Below, in pieces: positions 39,426-47,501 of a DNA stretch of 56,061 bases. How positions within the stretch are numbered: the stretch's first letter is position 1; each line of letters opens with the position of its first letter. Made by a program: the position numbers and the translations under genes. Below the pieces are notes generated by a model that saw only the letters and a program-made list of their open reading frames with translations, was not told where the DNA came from and made no database searches. Source of the stretch: Fuchsiella alkaliacetigena (GTDB taxonomy: Bacteria; Bacillota; Halanaerobiia; Halobacteroidales; Acetohalobiaceae); contig NZ_JALKBZ010000016.1 of the NCBI RefSeq assembly GCF_023227765.1, positions 1 to 56,061 of the forward strand. Direction: 5' to 3'.

Positions 39426-40373
39426 ATGCCTACGGAGTTTGTAATTAAGAGTATAGAAGAAAGGTTGAAAGAAGAGGAGCGGGCCCAGAAATATGTTAAG
39501 CTTTTGGAAGGTACCTTAAAAAGAATAGATAGAGACTTGCTGGAGATGTTTCCTAAAGCCAGTGAAGACGGCAGCTGGTCTAAGTCTAAGTTGCATAAGT
39601 ATAACCGTAAACAAAAATTGAAAGAGCAGATCGAAGCTGAGATAAAAAAATATGCTCAGGATTTTAAGAAGGAATTAAGGGATGGACTGGCTCAGGGATA
39701 TAAGCAGCAGTCGCTTTTTGTGCAAGAAACTATATCTAAAGCTACTGATCAGTCTTTTTCAAGACTACCTGTTCAGTCAATCAAAACCGTTGCTATTGAT
39801 CAAGCCGAGATTGCCGGTAAAACATTAACTGAATATATTAGCAAGTACAGTACTGATTTAGCTCATAGGATCCAGACGGAGGTATTTCAAGGAATTGCTT
39901 TAGGAGAAAACCCAGAAAGGGTAGCTAAAAGGCTGGCCCAAGCTGGGAAGATGGGAGAAGCTAGGGCTAAGACTACTTTCCGCAGCTGGTATAATAAAAT
40001 ATTAAATTCAGCTAACTTTGATACTTATGAACAATCAAGCGTGGAAAAAGTTATTTATGACGCTACTTTAGATACTAGAACTACAATGATATGTGCTAGC
40101 AGAGATGGTAATATCTATACTTTAGAAGAAATCAGGGACATGTTACCGGCTCATCATAACTGACGTAGTATCGGTAGACCGATAGTCCCAGGTGTGGACT
40201 ACGATGTCGGCAAAACCTATGATGATTGGTTATTAGATGGCCGGAGATCCAAAGAGCAAATCAATGAGGTTAAGAATAAATTAGAGCAAGCTAAAAAATA
40301 TGAACGAATCGGTGATCAAGAGTATCAGCGATTAGATGGTATAGTGAAAAAAGCAGAACAAAAACTAGCTTAA
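39426..40373 (+). CDS. Head morphogenesis protein (MuF/SPP1 gp7-like) with in-frame UGA at a conserved Cys
   Basis: The reading frame gives 245 residues to a TGA at 40161-40163, then continues open for 69 more codons to TAA at 40371. Before the TGA stands the family signature DTRTTMICASRDGNIYTLEE and LPAHHN. The family continues with C-R-S or C-R-C (HxNCR), and here the frame reads HHN-UGA-RSIGRP. The TGA therefore replaces one Cys codon exactly. The part behind it (VGKTYDDWLLDGRRSKEQIN and a helical end) is normal for the family. Possible readings are a pseudogene point mutation, programmed readthrough, or selenocysteine. Other genes here use TGA as a plain stop. The minor head protein joins portal and capsid assembly. 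Confidence 0.75.
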
Positions 40374-40396
40374 GCACCCGCAAGGGTGTTTTTTTA
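40373..40396 (+). terminator. GCAA-loop hairpin before the protease-scaffold gene
   Basis: AGCACCC-GCAA-GGGTGTT forms a 7-bp stem followed by TTTTTTATATT. It begins at the stop codon of the head morphogenesis frame and lies 26 bases before the next start. A nearly identical hairpin precedes the tape measure gene at 48323. Confidence 0.65.
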
Positions 40397-40421
40397 TATT
40401 ACCTAGAAAGGAGGTGTAAAG

Positions 40422-41936
40422 TTGACAGAGTTAAATTTAGTCTGTAATGAGATAAAGAATGAAAATATAAGCTATAAGACTTTAGAAGGCCAGAAGTATT
40501 TAGTGGCTCCAGTGGTAATTGTCCAAGAGCAAGTGCTTAATGGAGAGCTGCTTACTGCTAATGAATTAAGCAAGTATATAGCAGCTTGGAATGGGGTACC
40601 GGTAACAGTCCCTCACCCTGAGGATGATCAGGGCCGTAAGGTAAGTGCCAACTCTTCCCCAAAAACATTAGAAAGATATAAAGTAGGTATAGTTTTTAAT
40701 GTATCCTATGATCAACAAAAGAAGCAGCTCAAAGGCGAAGTCTGGATTAATGAAGATAAAGCCAAAAAGATACCTAAGGGAGAGAAGGCTGTAAAAAAGA
40801 TCAAAAATAATAAGCCGTTGGATGTAAGCAGTGGTTATTTTTCTGATACCAGCAAAGAGAGCGGCTACCATAACGGCCAAAAGTATAATGGCAAGCAATA
40901 TAACCTTAGACCTGATCATTTAGCTTTGCTCCCAGAGACCAAAGGAGCTTGTAGTTGGCAAGATGGTTGCGGCATCAGGGCTAATGAGCAGCAGGGAGGG
41001 GGTGGTATTATCAGCACCAAGGAAAAGGTGGAAACCTTGTTTGGTAGATTTTTAGATAGCCTGGGCCCGCTAGATGAAGAAGAAGAAATAGTAGATAATG
41101 ATCTAAGCGATCGAGATGTAAGGAGTCAGTTAAGAAAGAAGTTAGCCGATAAGTTCGGCGGAAAGAAGATTAGCGTTAGGGTAAGGGAGGTATTTCCAAA
41201 TTATGTAATCTTCCGGGTTATCGATAATAGAATGGAGCGTCAATCTTCTTTATACCAAATGAGTTATAGTCGTAATGATAATGAGGATGAAGTTAGTTTA
41301 GGCGAAGAGGCTCAGGAAGTGCAAAGGAAGGTAGAGTATGAGCCAATTAACAACAATAAGGAGGATGAAGAGATGAAAGTAAATGAAGATGCTAGCAGAG
41401 AAGATATTATTGCTAACGTGCTGGATTGTGACTGTAATAAGTTATCTGAAAGTACTTTAAAGGCCATGGATGATGAAGAATTAGAGTTTTATGCTGGTGG
41501 TTTGGATTGTAATGAAGAGGAAGGCGAAGAAAGCACTGAAGGTGATTCCGGTGAGGATACTTCTTCAAAGCAGGAAGATGAAGATAATGAAGAAGTACAA
41601 GCTAACCAGCTACAAGGGATCATCAACAAGGCTCTAGAGCCAGTAACTAATAAACTAGAGCAGCTTGAAGAAGAGATCAATAAGGATAAGGTGGAGCAGA
41701 AAAGACCTTATATTGACCTGATTGCTAACTCTGAAGATAATCCGTTTCCGGAAGAAGAACTTAAAGAGATGAGCTTAGATAAGCTTAAGTCTTTAAGTAG
41801 AGCTTTTGGAAGTTCTTCGGCAGTTGACTATTCGGGGTTAGGCGGGCCCAGAGTTAATCTAGAGCAGGATGAAGACGTTGATTATGAAGGTTCAACTATT
41901 GATGACTTAAAATCAAACCAAGGGGGTAGTAAGTAA
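40422..41936 (+). CDS. DUF2213 prohead protease fused to a scaffold-like region
   Basis: The 504-residue product has an N-terminal DUF2213 domain (about 1-190), the protease domain of many siphoviruses. Typical segments are WNGVPVTVPHPEDDQGR, KPLDVSSGYF and PDHLALLPETKGACSWQDGC. The remainder is very acidic and helical, as in scaffold proteins (EEEGEESTEGDSGEDTSS, then a coiled coil). The TTG follows GAAAGGAGGTG. A second start at 41373 has its own ribosome site and would yield the scaffold alone. The protease should cut the scaffold during prohead maturation. Confidence 0.82.
   Translation: MTELNLVCNEIKNENISYKTLEGQKYLVAPVVIVQEQVLNGELLTANELSKYIAAWNGVPVTVPHPEDDQGRKVSANSSPKTLERYKVGIVFNVSYDQQKKQLKGEVWINEDKAKKIPKGEKAVKKIKNNKPLDVSSGYFSDTSKESGYHNGQKYNGKQYNLRPDHLALLPETKGACSWQDGCGIRANEQQGGGGIISTKEKVETLFGRFLDSLGPLDEEEEIVDNDLSDRDVRSQLRKKLADKFGGKKISVRVREVFPNYVIFRVIDNRMERQSSLYQMSYSRNDNEDEVSLGEEAQEVQRKVEYEPINNNKEDEEMKVNEDASREDIIANVLDCDCNKLSESTLKAMDDEELEFYAGGLDCNEEEGEESTEGDSGEDTSSKQEDEDNEEVQANQLQGIINKALEPVTNKLEQLEEEINKDKVEQKRPYIDLIANSEDNPFPEEELKEMSLDKLKSLSRAFGSSSAVDYSGLGGPRVNLEQDEDVDYEGSTIDDLKSNQGGSK
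41373..41936 (+). CDS. Nested scaffold protein from an internal in-frame start
   Basis: AAGGAGG at 41358-41364 lies eight bases before the ATG at 41373, which is in frame with the protease gene (codon 318). The 187-residue product would consist of the acidic scaffold part only, ending in the shared C-terminus. Such nested genes (lambda C/Nu3) are established in tailed phages. The ribosome site is as strong as those of neighbouring genes, so separate expression is likely. Confidence 0.65.
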   Translation: MKVNEDASREDIIANVLDCDCNKLSESTLKAMDDEELEFYAGGLDCNEEEGEESTEGDSGEDTSSKQEDEDNEEVQANQLQGIINKALEPVTNKLEQLEEEINKDKVEQKRPYIDLIANSEDNPFPEEELKEMSLDKLKSLSRAFGSSSAVDYSGLGGPRVNLEQDEDVDYEGSTIDDLKSNQGGSK

Positions 41937-42394
41937 TGGCACCAAAAAAGATTCATATTAAGCAGTATGTAGACTGTCAAAAAGAAGCGCCGGCAGCTGC
42001 TGAGATTACTCCAGGTGAGTTGCTAGAAGAGGTTGATGGTAAGGTGCAACCTCACTCATCAGCTGGAGAGAACTGTATTCCTTTAGTGGCTAAAGAAGAA
42101 GGTTATATAGGAAGGAGTATTGATGAAACCTATTCAGAGGATGATCAAGTAAGATATGAAGTTGGTCATACTGGAGAGAGGTTTTATATGCTCCTAGGTG
42201 CTGGAGAGGATGTAGGTAAAGACGATTTGCTTGAATCAGCAGGAAATGGAGCTTTGCAGGCCCACGATGAGCCAACTGCTGATGGTGACAGCTCTGTTAT
42301 TCAAGTAGATGCTGCTCGTTTTAAAGCGGTGGAAGCGGTAGATAACAGCGGAGAAACAGAGAAAACTAGAATTCGAGTAGAGGTGATTAAATAA
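41936..42394 (+). CDS. Capsid decoration/cement protein (DUF2190-like)
   Basis: The 152-residue acidic product starts at a TAATG overlap with the scaffold gene. It has the beta-rich pattern of head decoration proteins, including ITPGELLEEVDGKVQPHSSA, YMLLGAGEDVGKDDLLESAG and RFKAVEAVDNSGETEKTRIR. It lies between scaffold and major capsid genes, the usual place for cement proteins that stabilise the expanded head. It overlaps the capsid gene start by one base. Confidence 0.8.
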   Translation: MAPKKIHIKQYVDCQKEAPAAAEITPGELLEEVDGKVQPHSSAGENCIPLVAKEEGYIGRSIDETYSEDDQVRYEVGHTGERFYMLLGAGEDVGKDDLLESAGNGALQAHDEPTADGDSSVIQVDAARFKAVEAVDNSGETEKTRIRVEVIK

Positions 42395-43389
42395 TGAGTA
42401 AAAATATTATAGCTCCTGATCAATTAAGCGGAGCAAGTTATAACTTTAATAGGATGGTGCTGGCCGGACTTACTTTGAACGAGATCAAAAAGCAAAGGCT
42501 TAAAACTAATGCTAGTCTGCTGCGAAAAGATGAATGGAAGGTAATTGATGATACTATTGTAACCGTAGCTAGAAATAGACTGCATGCAGTTCAAGATTTG
42601 ATCGATAGAAACTTAACTAAGGATGCCGGAGGGTTAGGATCACTGCTGGCTCAGTATGAAAAGGCTTCTGGAATGACTGAGGCTGAGATTAGTATGAGCC
42701 CGATTACCGATAGTGAAGAAGATACCCAGACCTTTGATATTGCATCTACTCCAATTCCGATTGTGCAAAAAGACTTCACTCTTGATATTAGACGCTTGCA
42801 GGCTAGTCGTCGCCGAGGTACTTCCCTAGATGATAGCCAGGCTACCGAGGCTACTAGAAAAGTTTCGGAAGCTAGTGAAGATATGGTAGTTAATGGGGTG
42901 CAGCTTACTTTAAACGGAAATAAGATCTATGGCTATACAAGCTTCCCGGATCGAATTCAAGGAGCAGCACCAGGGAGTTGGGATACACTGAGCAATATTT
43001 ATACTACCGTCCGTTTAATGATTAAAGATGCTAGGGATAATGGCGATTTCCGCGGGCCCTTCTTATTATATACTGCTTCTGAGCAATGGGATGAAATGAT
43101 GGAAGTTTATGAGGATGGCTCAGGACAGACGGCCAGAGATAGAGTCTTAGATAAGTTTCCTAATCTTGAAGATATTAAGCCGCTTTATAATCTTGAAGAT
43201 GGAGAGTTAGTGCTTGTGCAGATGACTTCTGATGTGGTTAACTTACAGATTGCAGAAAGCATCAATACTATAGAGTGGAATACACATGGGGAGTTAAAGT
43301 CTCATTATAAGGTAATGGCTTGTTGGGTACCTGAGATCCGCTCTGATTCTAAAGGTCGCTGCGGTCTGGTTCATTATACTGGAGCTTAA
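42394..43389 (+). CDS. Major capsid protein (HK97 fold, encapsulin-like pattern)
   Basis: The 331-residue product is placed as the shell protein by position and pattern. It has an N-terminal helical arm and then IVQKDFTLDIRRLQASRRRG, DSQATEATRKVSEASEDMVV and NGVQLTLNGNKIYGYTSFPD. These resemble the E-loop to P-domain transition of encapsulin-type HK97 shells. IEWNTHGELKSHYKVMACW near the end is also typical of this group. The start overlaps the decoration gene (TAATG). It shows no separate delta domain, in agreement with the separate scaffold. Confidence 0.85.
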   Translation: MSKNIIAPDQLSGASYNFNRMVLAGLTLNEIKKQRLKTNASLLRKDEWKVIDDTIVTVARNRLHAVQDLIDRNLTKDAGGLGSLLAQYEKASGMTEAEISMSPITDSEEDTQTFDIASTPIPIVQKDFTLDIRRLQASRRRGTSLDDSQATEATRKVSEASEDMVVNGVQLTLNGNKIYGYTSFPDRIQGAAPGSWDTLSNIYTTVRLMIKDARDNGDFRGPFLLYTASEQWDEMMEVYEDGSGQTARDRVLDKFPNLEDIKPLYNLEDGELVLVQMTSDVVNLQIAESINTIEWNTHGELKSHYKVMACWVPEIRSDSKGRCGLVHYTGA

Positions 43390-43418
43390 ATTCAAATCAT
43401 AAGAGGAGGCTTTTATAA

Positions 43419-43832
43419 ATGAAAGTTAAATTATTAAGGAGCACGTTTTCCCGTACTGAAGCGGGGAAGCGTGTTACCTATAAGGCTGGCGAAGTTATAG
43501 AAGATGTAAGTCAGAATACCTATGAATCTTTTAAGGAGAATATGCAGGTTATTCAACCGGGCCCGCTTGACGAGAATAATGCTGATGGCGAAGATAATAC
43601 TGGAGATTCCAAGGAGCAAGATAACTCTTCTAAAGAAAGTGACTCTGCGGAAAATGAGGAAAGCGAATACACTCGTGAGGAATTAGAAGCTAAAAATGTG
43701 ACTGGTGAAGACGGACTAAGATCTATCGGTTCAGAGCTGGGAGTTACTGATTATAATAACTTGAAGAAGAAAGAGTTAATTAAAGAGATTTTAGCTGCTC
43801 AGGAAGAGCAAGAAGAGAAAGATGATCAGTAA
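43419..43832 (+). CDS. Acidic head protein with SAP/Rho-N-like C-terminus
   Basis: The 137-residue product has an N-terminal beta part (KVKLLRSTFSRTEAGKRVTY). An acidic, Ser/Asp-rich linker follows. The C-terminal helical module contains GSELGVTDYNNLKKKELIKE, which resembles SAP or Rho N-terminal modules that touch nucleic acids. The ATG follows AGAGGAGG. It lies between capsid and connector genes. A role at the inner capsid surface is possible. Confidence 0.6.
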   Translation: MKVKLLRSTFSRTEAGKRVTYKAGEVIEDVSQNTYESFKENMQVIQPGPLDENNADGEDNTGDSKEQDNSSKESDSAENEESEYTREELEAKNVTGEDGLRSIGSELGVTDYNNLKKKELIKEILAAQEEQEEKDDQ

Positions 43833-44167
43833 TGATTGAATATATAACTACAGAAGAGCTTAGAGATAACCTAGAGATTGATGGTGACTTTAGAGAGAAG
43901 AAGTTGGCCCGGATAGTCAACCGGGTTAATGCTGAAATTTCTGATTTGACTAATAACAACTCTACTGATATGAATATTTTGAAAGATGCTGCCTTTGATT
44001 ATGCAGAATATAAATATCATCGTACTCCTGGTACTGAAAGCGAATCAGAGGATGATCTTAACTACAAATGGGGTAAAGATGTTAAGGAAGCTGCTGATTT
44101 TGTCCCGGATAAGTATATAGTTGAAGAAGATGAGAGAAGTGATAATGCAGAAATAAGTTTCTTATAG
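43832..44167 (+). CDS. Head-tail connector (adaptor-like)
   Basis: The 111-residue helical product starts in the TAATG overlap with the previous gene. It shows ITTEELRDNLEIDGDFREKK, RVNAEISDLTNN and AAFDYAEYKYHRTPG, the helical pattern of gp6/DUF-type connector proteins that sit below the portal. Size and position are as expected for this role. Confidence 0.7.
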   Translation: MIEYITTEELRDNLEIDGDFREKKLARIVNRVNAEISDLTNNNSTDMNILKDAAFDYAEYKYHRTPGTESESEDDLNYKWGKDVKEAADFVPDKYIVEEDERSDNAEISFL

Positions 44168-44177
44168 AGGTGATCTG

Positions 44178-44477
44178 ATGAGGTTTATGAAGGTTATTAG
44201 CTCGAATATTCAGGATGAAGGTATAGTTGGAGTTGAGTCTGAGGCCAAAGATGGCGTTATAATGACTGATTACCCTTGTAAGATTGATGAATCAGTTAGT
44301 TATGATACCGGAGAAGATGGAGAAAGTTATGAGGGGTCAGCTAAACTAAAGGGCCAGCTTACCCAAAACATTAAGAAAGGCTATATTCTCGAAGATGAAA
44401 ACGGTCTCTATAAGATAGTTACTGTTCCGAAGTTGGGCCGTAAGTGGTTAAGGGCTGAATTAGTTAAGCTAGGATGA
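44178..44477 (+). CDS. Probable head closure (stopper) protein
   Basis: The 99-residue, beta-rich product contains YPCKIDESVSYDTGEDGESY and LKGQLTQNIKKGYILEDENG. Its size, fold tendency and place between adaptor and gp10-like genes suit a head closure protein. No diagnostic motif is visible. The ATG follows GAGGTGA. Confidence 0.55.
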   Translation: MRFMKVISSNIQDEGIVGVESEAKDGVIMTDYPCKIDESVSYDTGEDGESYEGSAKLKGQLTQNIKKGYILEDENGLYKIVTVPKLGRKWLRAELVKLG

Positions 44478-44481
44478 GGGG

Positions 44482-44940
44482 GTGAGCTTATTGGTTCAAG
44501 ATGAGTTGATAGCATTTGAATGGGAAGGTCTTGACGAACAGATTAGAGAGTTAAAGATAGTTGAACATGAAATTGAAGATGAACTTGATCGGATCCTACT
44601 TCAATGTGCAGAAATATATCAATCAGAAGTCCAAAAACTAATTAAACAGGATAAGTGGCACCATAAAACTCCCGATAAACACGGTAAATACGTTAGAGAC
44701 TTGATAGATACTGGCTATATGAGGAAAGCAATTACTAGTTATGTAGCTCGAGACTTAAACCACCGCTACGGAGTGACTATTTTTCCAGCTGAATATACTA
44801 AGTATTTAAACTATGGCACTGAAGATGAACATGGCAATGAGTTGATTCAGGCTTATAAGTTTGTAGAGAAAGCTAAGAAGAATGTAGAGGATGAAATTTA
44901 TGATTATTTTGAAGAGAAGATAATTGAGGTTTTAGGGTAG
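44482..44940 (+). CDS. HK97 gp10-like neck/tail completion protein
   Basis: The product of about 150 residues has the gp10-like layout: an N-terminal helix, HHKTPDKHGKYVRDLIDTGY, GVTIFPAEYTKYLNYGTEDE and a helical end. YxxYLNYGT is characteristic of this family. The start may be GTG 44482 or TTG 44491; the GGGGGTGA site suits the second slightly better. It functions at the head-tail joint. Confidence 0.75.
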   Translation: MSLLVQDELIAFEWEGLDEQIRELKIVEHEIEDELDRILLQCAEIYQSEVQKLIKQDKWHHKTPDKHGKYVRDLIDTGYMRKAITSYVARDLNHRYGVTIFPAEYTKYLNYGTEDEHGNELIQAYKFVEKAKKNVEDEIYDYFEEKIIEVLG

Positions 44941-44950
44941 GTGGTGATAA

Positions 44951-45358
44951 TTGAAGCTTATAACTGATGTAATTGAAAACTATTTAGGTCAACTGAAGAT
45001 AAGTGATAGTTACGGGCCAGTGGATAAAGTGAAGTCTTATGGCCACTTAAAGGATTTAAAAGGGGTAGATTATGGCTTGGCTTATCAGTTGGATACTGGC
45101 CAAGCTTATAAAAATAGAAAGATGAAATTTGATGACCTTCTATTTATTCACGGCTTTAGTCCTAACATTAGGTCAGCTTACTATTTACGGCCAAAGATAA
45201 TTCAACACTTAGATAAAAGCCGGGAAGATCTGGAGGATGAAAATATTTATGTTTATAGCTGTCGGTATCGAAATAAAGAAGGTACCCCAAAGAAAAATAA
45301 GGTCTTAGAATTATGGGAAGTAGTTGTATCCTTTGATATCCGTTGGGAGGTGCTATAA
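44951..45358 (+). CDS. Tail joining protein of unknown family
   Basis: The 135-residue product starts with TTG behind GTAGGTGGTGA. It shows YGPVDKVKSYGHLKDLKGVD, LLFIHGFSPNIRSAYYLRPK and LELWEVVVSFDIRWEVL. Position between the gp10-like and tail terminator-like genes suggests a tail completion role. I do not recognise a family. Confidence 0.5.
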   Translation: MKLITDVIENYLGQLKISDSYGPVDKVKSYGHLKDLKGVDYGLAYQLDTGQAYKNRKMKFDDLLFIHGFSPNIRSAYYLRPKIIQHLDKSREDLEDENIYVYSCRYRNKEGTPKKNKVLELWEVVVSFDIRWEVL

Positions 45359-45757
45359 GTGAATGAAGTTTTAAATGATTTCAAAGAGCAGGTTACTGAT
45401 AATTTTACAATCAAATATACAAATAAGACAAAAGAGGAATATTTTGTCCCTGGGGACTATCCGGCCCTATGTGTTGATCCTGAAAATTTTGATCCAGAAA
45501 CGAAAGGTTTGAGTCGTAAGTTTGCTTATAATAACTTTGCTTTTAATTTAGTTTATTATGAGCCAATTCCAGCTAATGATAATGTAGATATGAGTTCTTT
45601 TATAGATAAGATTGAAGATATAATGAAAGAGTTAGTAACTAGCTCAGAGTTAAACAAAAAGTATTTGTTTGGAGCAAGTGTTAGTTTACCTAAGAAAAGA
45701 CGACACGACAATGAAGAGTTTAAGGCAGTTATTAAAATCAAAGGAGAAGTCATTTAA
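45359..45757 (+). CDS. Probable tail terminator protein
   Basis: The 132-residue product begins directly after the previous stop codon, with GGGAGGTGC upstream. It contains DYPALCVDPENFDPETKGLS, NNFAFNLVYYEP and FIDKIEDIMKELVTSSELNK. Size, alpha/beta pattern and location just before the tail tube gene fit tail terminator proteins that stop tube growth and join the tail to the head. A weak hairpin (ACCC...GGGT) with a T-run follows. Confidence 0.55.
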   Translation: MNEVLNDFKEQVTDNFTIKYTNKTKEEYFVPGDYPALCVDPENFDPETKGLSRKFAYNNFAFNLVYYEPIPANDNVDMSSFIDKIEDIMKELVTSSELNKKYLFGASVSLPKKRRHDNEEFKAVIKIKGEVI

Positions 45758-45802
45758 ACCCCTATTTGGGTGTTTTTATTATTTTAGAAGGAGGAATGCA
45801 AG

Positions 45803-46954
45803 ATGGGAACTGGACGCAACGCAAGAATGATGGTTGGGATCCAAGAAGAAAAAGGCCAAGAGGCTCAGGAGTTAAAGAGATATATGCCTAGAAGCATTAC
45901 TATGGAGACTCAAACTGAAAGTGCCGAAAGTGAAGCCTTAACCGGTAATCGTTTCGTGGAAGATGAAATGACTTCCGCTATCTACTGTGATGGTGATTCT
46001 AATCTGGAGGTTAATATAGAAAGCTTTCCGGATTTACTCAAACTAGCTGGCTTTGAAGAAAATTCAGAGCCGAATAACTTTCAAACTGAAGTAGTTGAAA
46101 GTGAGGATAATACTGAAAATACTATCAAGGTTGAGGCTACCTATGGACTCAAAGCAGGAGATTCTATAGATATTGATATCGATACTGCTACTATAGACAG
46201 TGTAGATCACGAGACTAAGTTAGTTAAGCTTGATGAGCCTCTAGAAGAAGCTCCGAGTGCTGGAGATGCAGTAGTCAATAATGATAGATATGCTCACGTA
46301 TTCAAAACAGCTTTAACTATTGATTATTGGGCCACCTTGATTAGAGATATGAGAGATGAGGATATGTACTCTATTTTCAAGGACTGTAAGATTAACTCTC
46401 TTAACCTTAATGCTACTTCGCAAGCTTATCTTACTTTAGACGTTACCTGGAATGGTATTAAAGGAGATGAGGTTGAGGATCAGGCTCCGGAAGATGACTA
46501 TACTGTTGATAATCTTACGGGTCCTAAAATGGTGGCTACTGATATTGATCTGTTGATTGATGAAGAAGATGCCACCGATATAGTAGATGATTTTACTACT
46601 GCAGTTAATAATAATCTGGATACTGAAGATTTTGGTCTTAACCGGACTAAGCAGCGTAGAACTCTGGATGTAGAGGAAGGTGAGATTAACCTGGACTTTA
46701 CGGCTCAATTTGATAGGCAGATGTATCTTGACCTGAAGGAAAAGGAGAAAGAAAATATCTATACTGAGGTTGAAGCTCAGTTTGATGAAGGATTGGCTAT
46801 TGAGTACCCAAGAGTTAAGGTTAATTCTGTGGAGGCTCCGGTAGACGGGCCCGGAAAGGTAACTACTAGCTTCAATGGTAATGCTTTATTTGATCAGACT
46901 GAGGAGACTCCAATGATTGTTACTGTTGTTGATGAGAATGATCAGAAGTACTAA
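45803..46954 (+). CDS. Major tail tube protein
   Basis: The 383-residue product starts GTGRNARMMVGIQEEKGQEA and continues with EALTGNRFVEDEMTSAIYCD, the usual pattern of siphovirus tube proteins. Its length, nearly twice the smallest tube proteins, comes from an inserted acidic beta domain (about 90-165, including EATYGLKAGDSIDIDIDTAT). The ATG follows GAAGGAGG. No sheath gene lies next to it, so the tail is probably non-contractile. Confidence 0.82.
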   Translation: MGTGRNARMMVGIQEEKGQEAQELKRYMPRSITMETQTESAESEALTGNRFVEDEMTSAIYCDGDSNLEVNIESFPDLLKLAGFEENSEPNNFQTEVVESEDNTENTIKVEATYGLKAGDSIDIDIDTATIDSVDHETKLVKLDEPLEEAPSAGDAVVNNDRYAHVFKTALTIDYWATLIRDMRDEDMYSIFKDCKINSLNLNATSQAYLTLDVTWNGIKGDEVEDQAPEDDYTVDNLTGPKMVATDIDLLIDEEDATDIVDDFTTAVNNNLDTEDFGLNRTKQRRTLDVEEGEINLDFTAQFDRQMYLDLKEKEKENIYTEVEAQFDEGLAIEYPRVKVNSVEAPVDGPGKVTTSFNGNALFDQTEETPMIVTVVDENDQKY

Positions 46955-47087
46955 GAGGTTAGTATTTTTTATTATTCGTTGTGTTCTTAGCTTTTTGTTT
47001 CTTTATATTTTTGGGGTTGTTTTGTTGTCAATAGTAAGTCTTTTTATATTTTTGATAACCATTGAAATAATAGGGGAGCTGATACTA

Positions 47088-47501
47088 ATGTCAATGAGAG
47101 AAGAAACTATTAGAGTTGAAGATGGAGAGAGATTTGTTGAGGCTAAGAAATATTTATCACTAATTAACCGCAGGAGCTACCAAAGGCTCGGCCAGCCTGA
47201 GAAGTTAAAGATTAAGAAGGGCCAGGAGATGGAGACTAATATAGATAAGTCCCCTGAGAGTGATAAAGTGCTGTGGATTCTAAAAAAGCAGGTTACTGAT
47301 TGGTCCTGCGAAGAGGAAGTTAATGATGGTAATATAGAGCAAAATATTGAAGTTGCTGACCTGCTTATGGATCTGGCTGATGAGATTATTGAGGCTAATG
47401 ACTTAGGACAGTTAGAAGAAGAGACTAAGGTTGTTAGATGTCCTGAGTGTCAGGTTAAGTATGATCTAGAAGAGGATATGGTGGTAGAGACAAAAAACTA
47501 G
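47088..47501 (+). CDS. Tail assembly chaperone (gpG-like)
   Basis: The 137-residue acidic, helical product stands in the G position between tail tube and tape measure. It ends in a Cys pair (CPECQVKYDLEED). The ATG at 47088 follows AGGGGAG. The frame stays open upstream through a T-rich hydrophobic stretch, which I exclude because it lacks a suitable start. Its last codons run through the slippery site at 47492, so part of the ribosomes continue into the second frame. It should coat the tape measure protein during tail assembly. Confidence 0.78.
   Translation: MSMREETIRVEDGERFVEAKKYLSLINRRSYQRLGQPEKLKIKKGQEMETNIDKSPESDKVLWILKKQVTDWSCEEEVNDGNIEQNIEVADLLMDLADEIIEANDLGQLEEETKVVRCPECQVKYDLEEDMVVETKN
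47492..47498 (+). promoter_or_regulatory. -1 ribosomal frameshift site of the tail chaperones
   Basis: The heptamer A_AAA_AAC is read ACA AAA AAC TAG in the first frame. A -1 slip continues AAA AAA CTA GAT CCT AGG into the open second frame. The stop codon TAG directly after the site should slow the ribosome and favour slipping. Confidence 0.8.

Noticed and set aside
40161-40210. Firm call of selenocysteine at the UGA
   Set aside because: The hairpin behind the UGA is shorter and closer than known bacterial SECIS elements, and host Sec genes are not visible. Readthrough and mutation remain equally possible.
46917-47087. Hydrophobic N-terminal extension of the tail chaperone
   Set aside because: The frame is open through T-rich DNA and looks like membrane helices, but it overlaps the tail tube gene and lacks a ribosome site. 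The ATG at 47088 has one.
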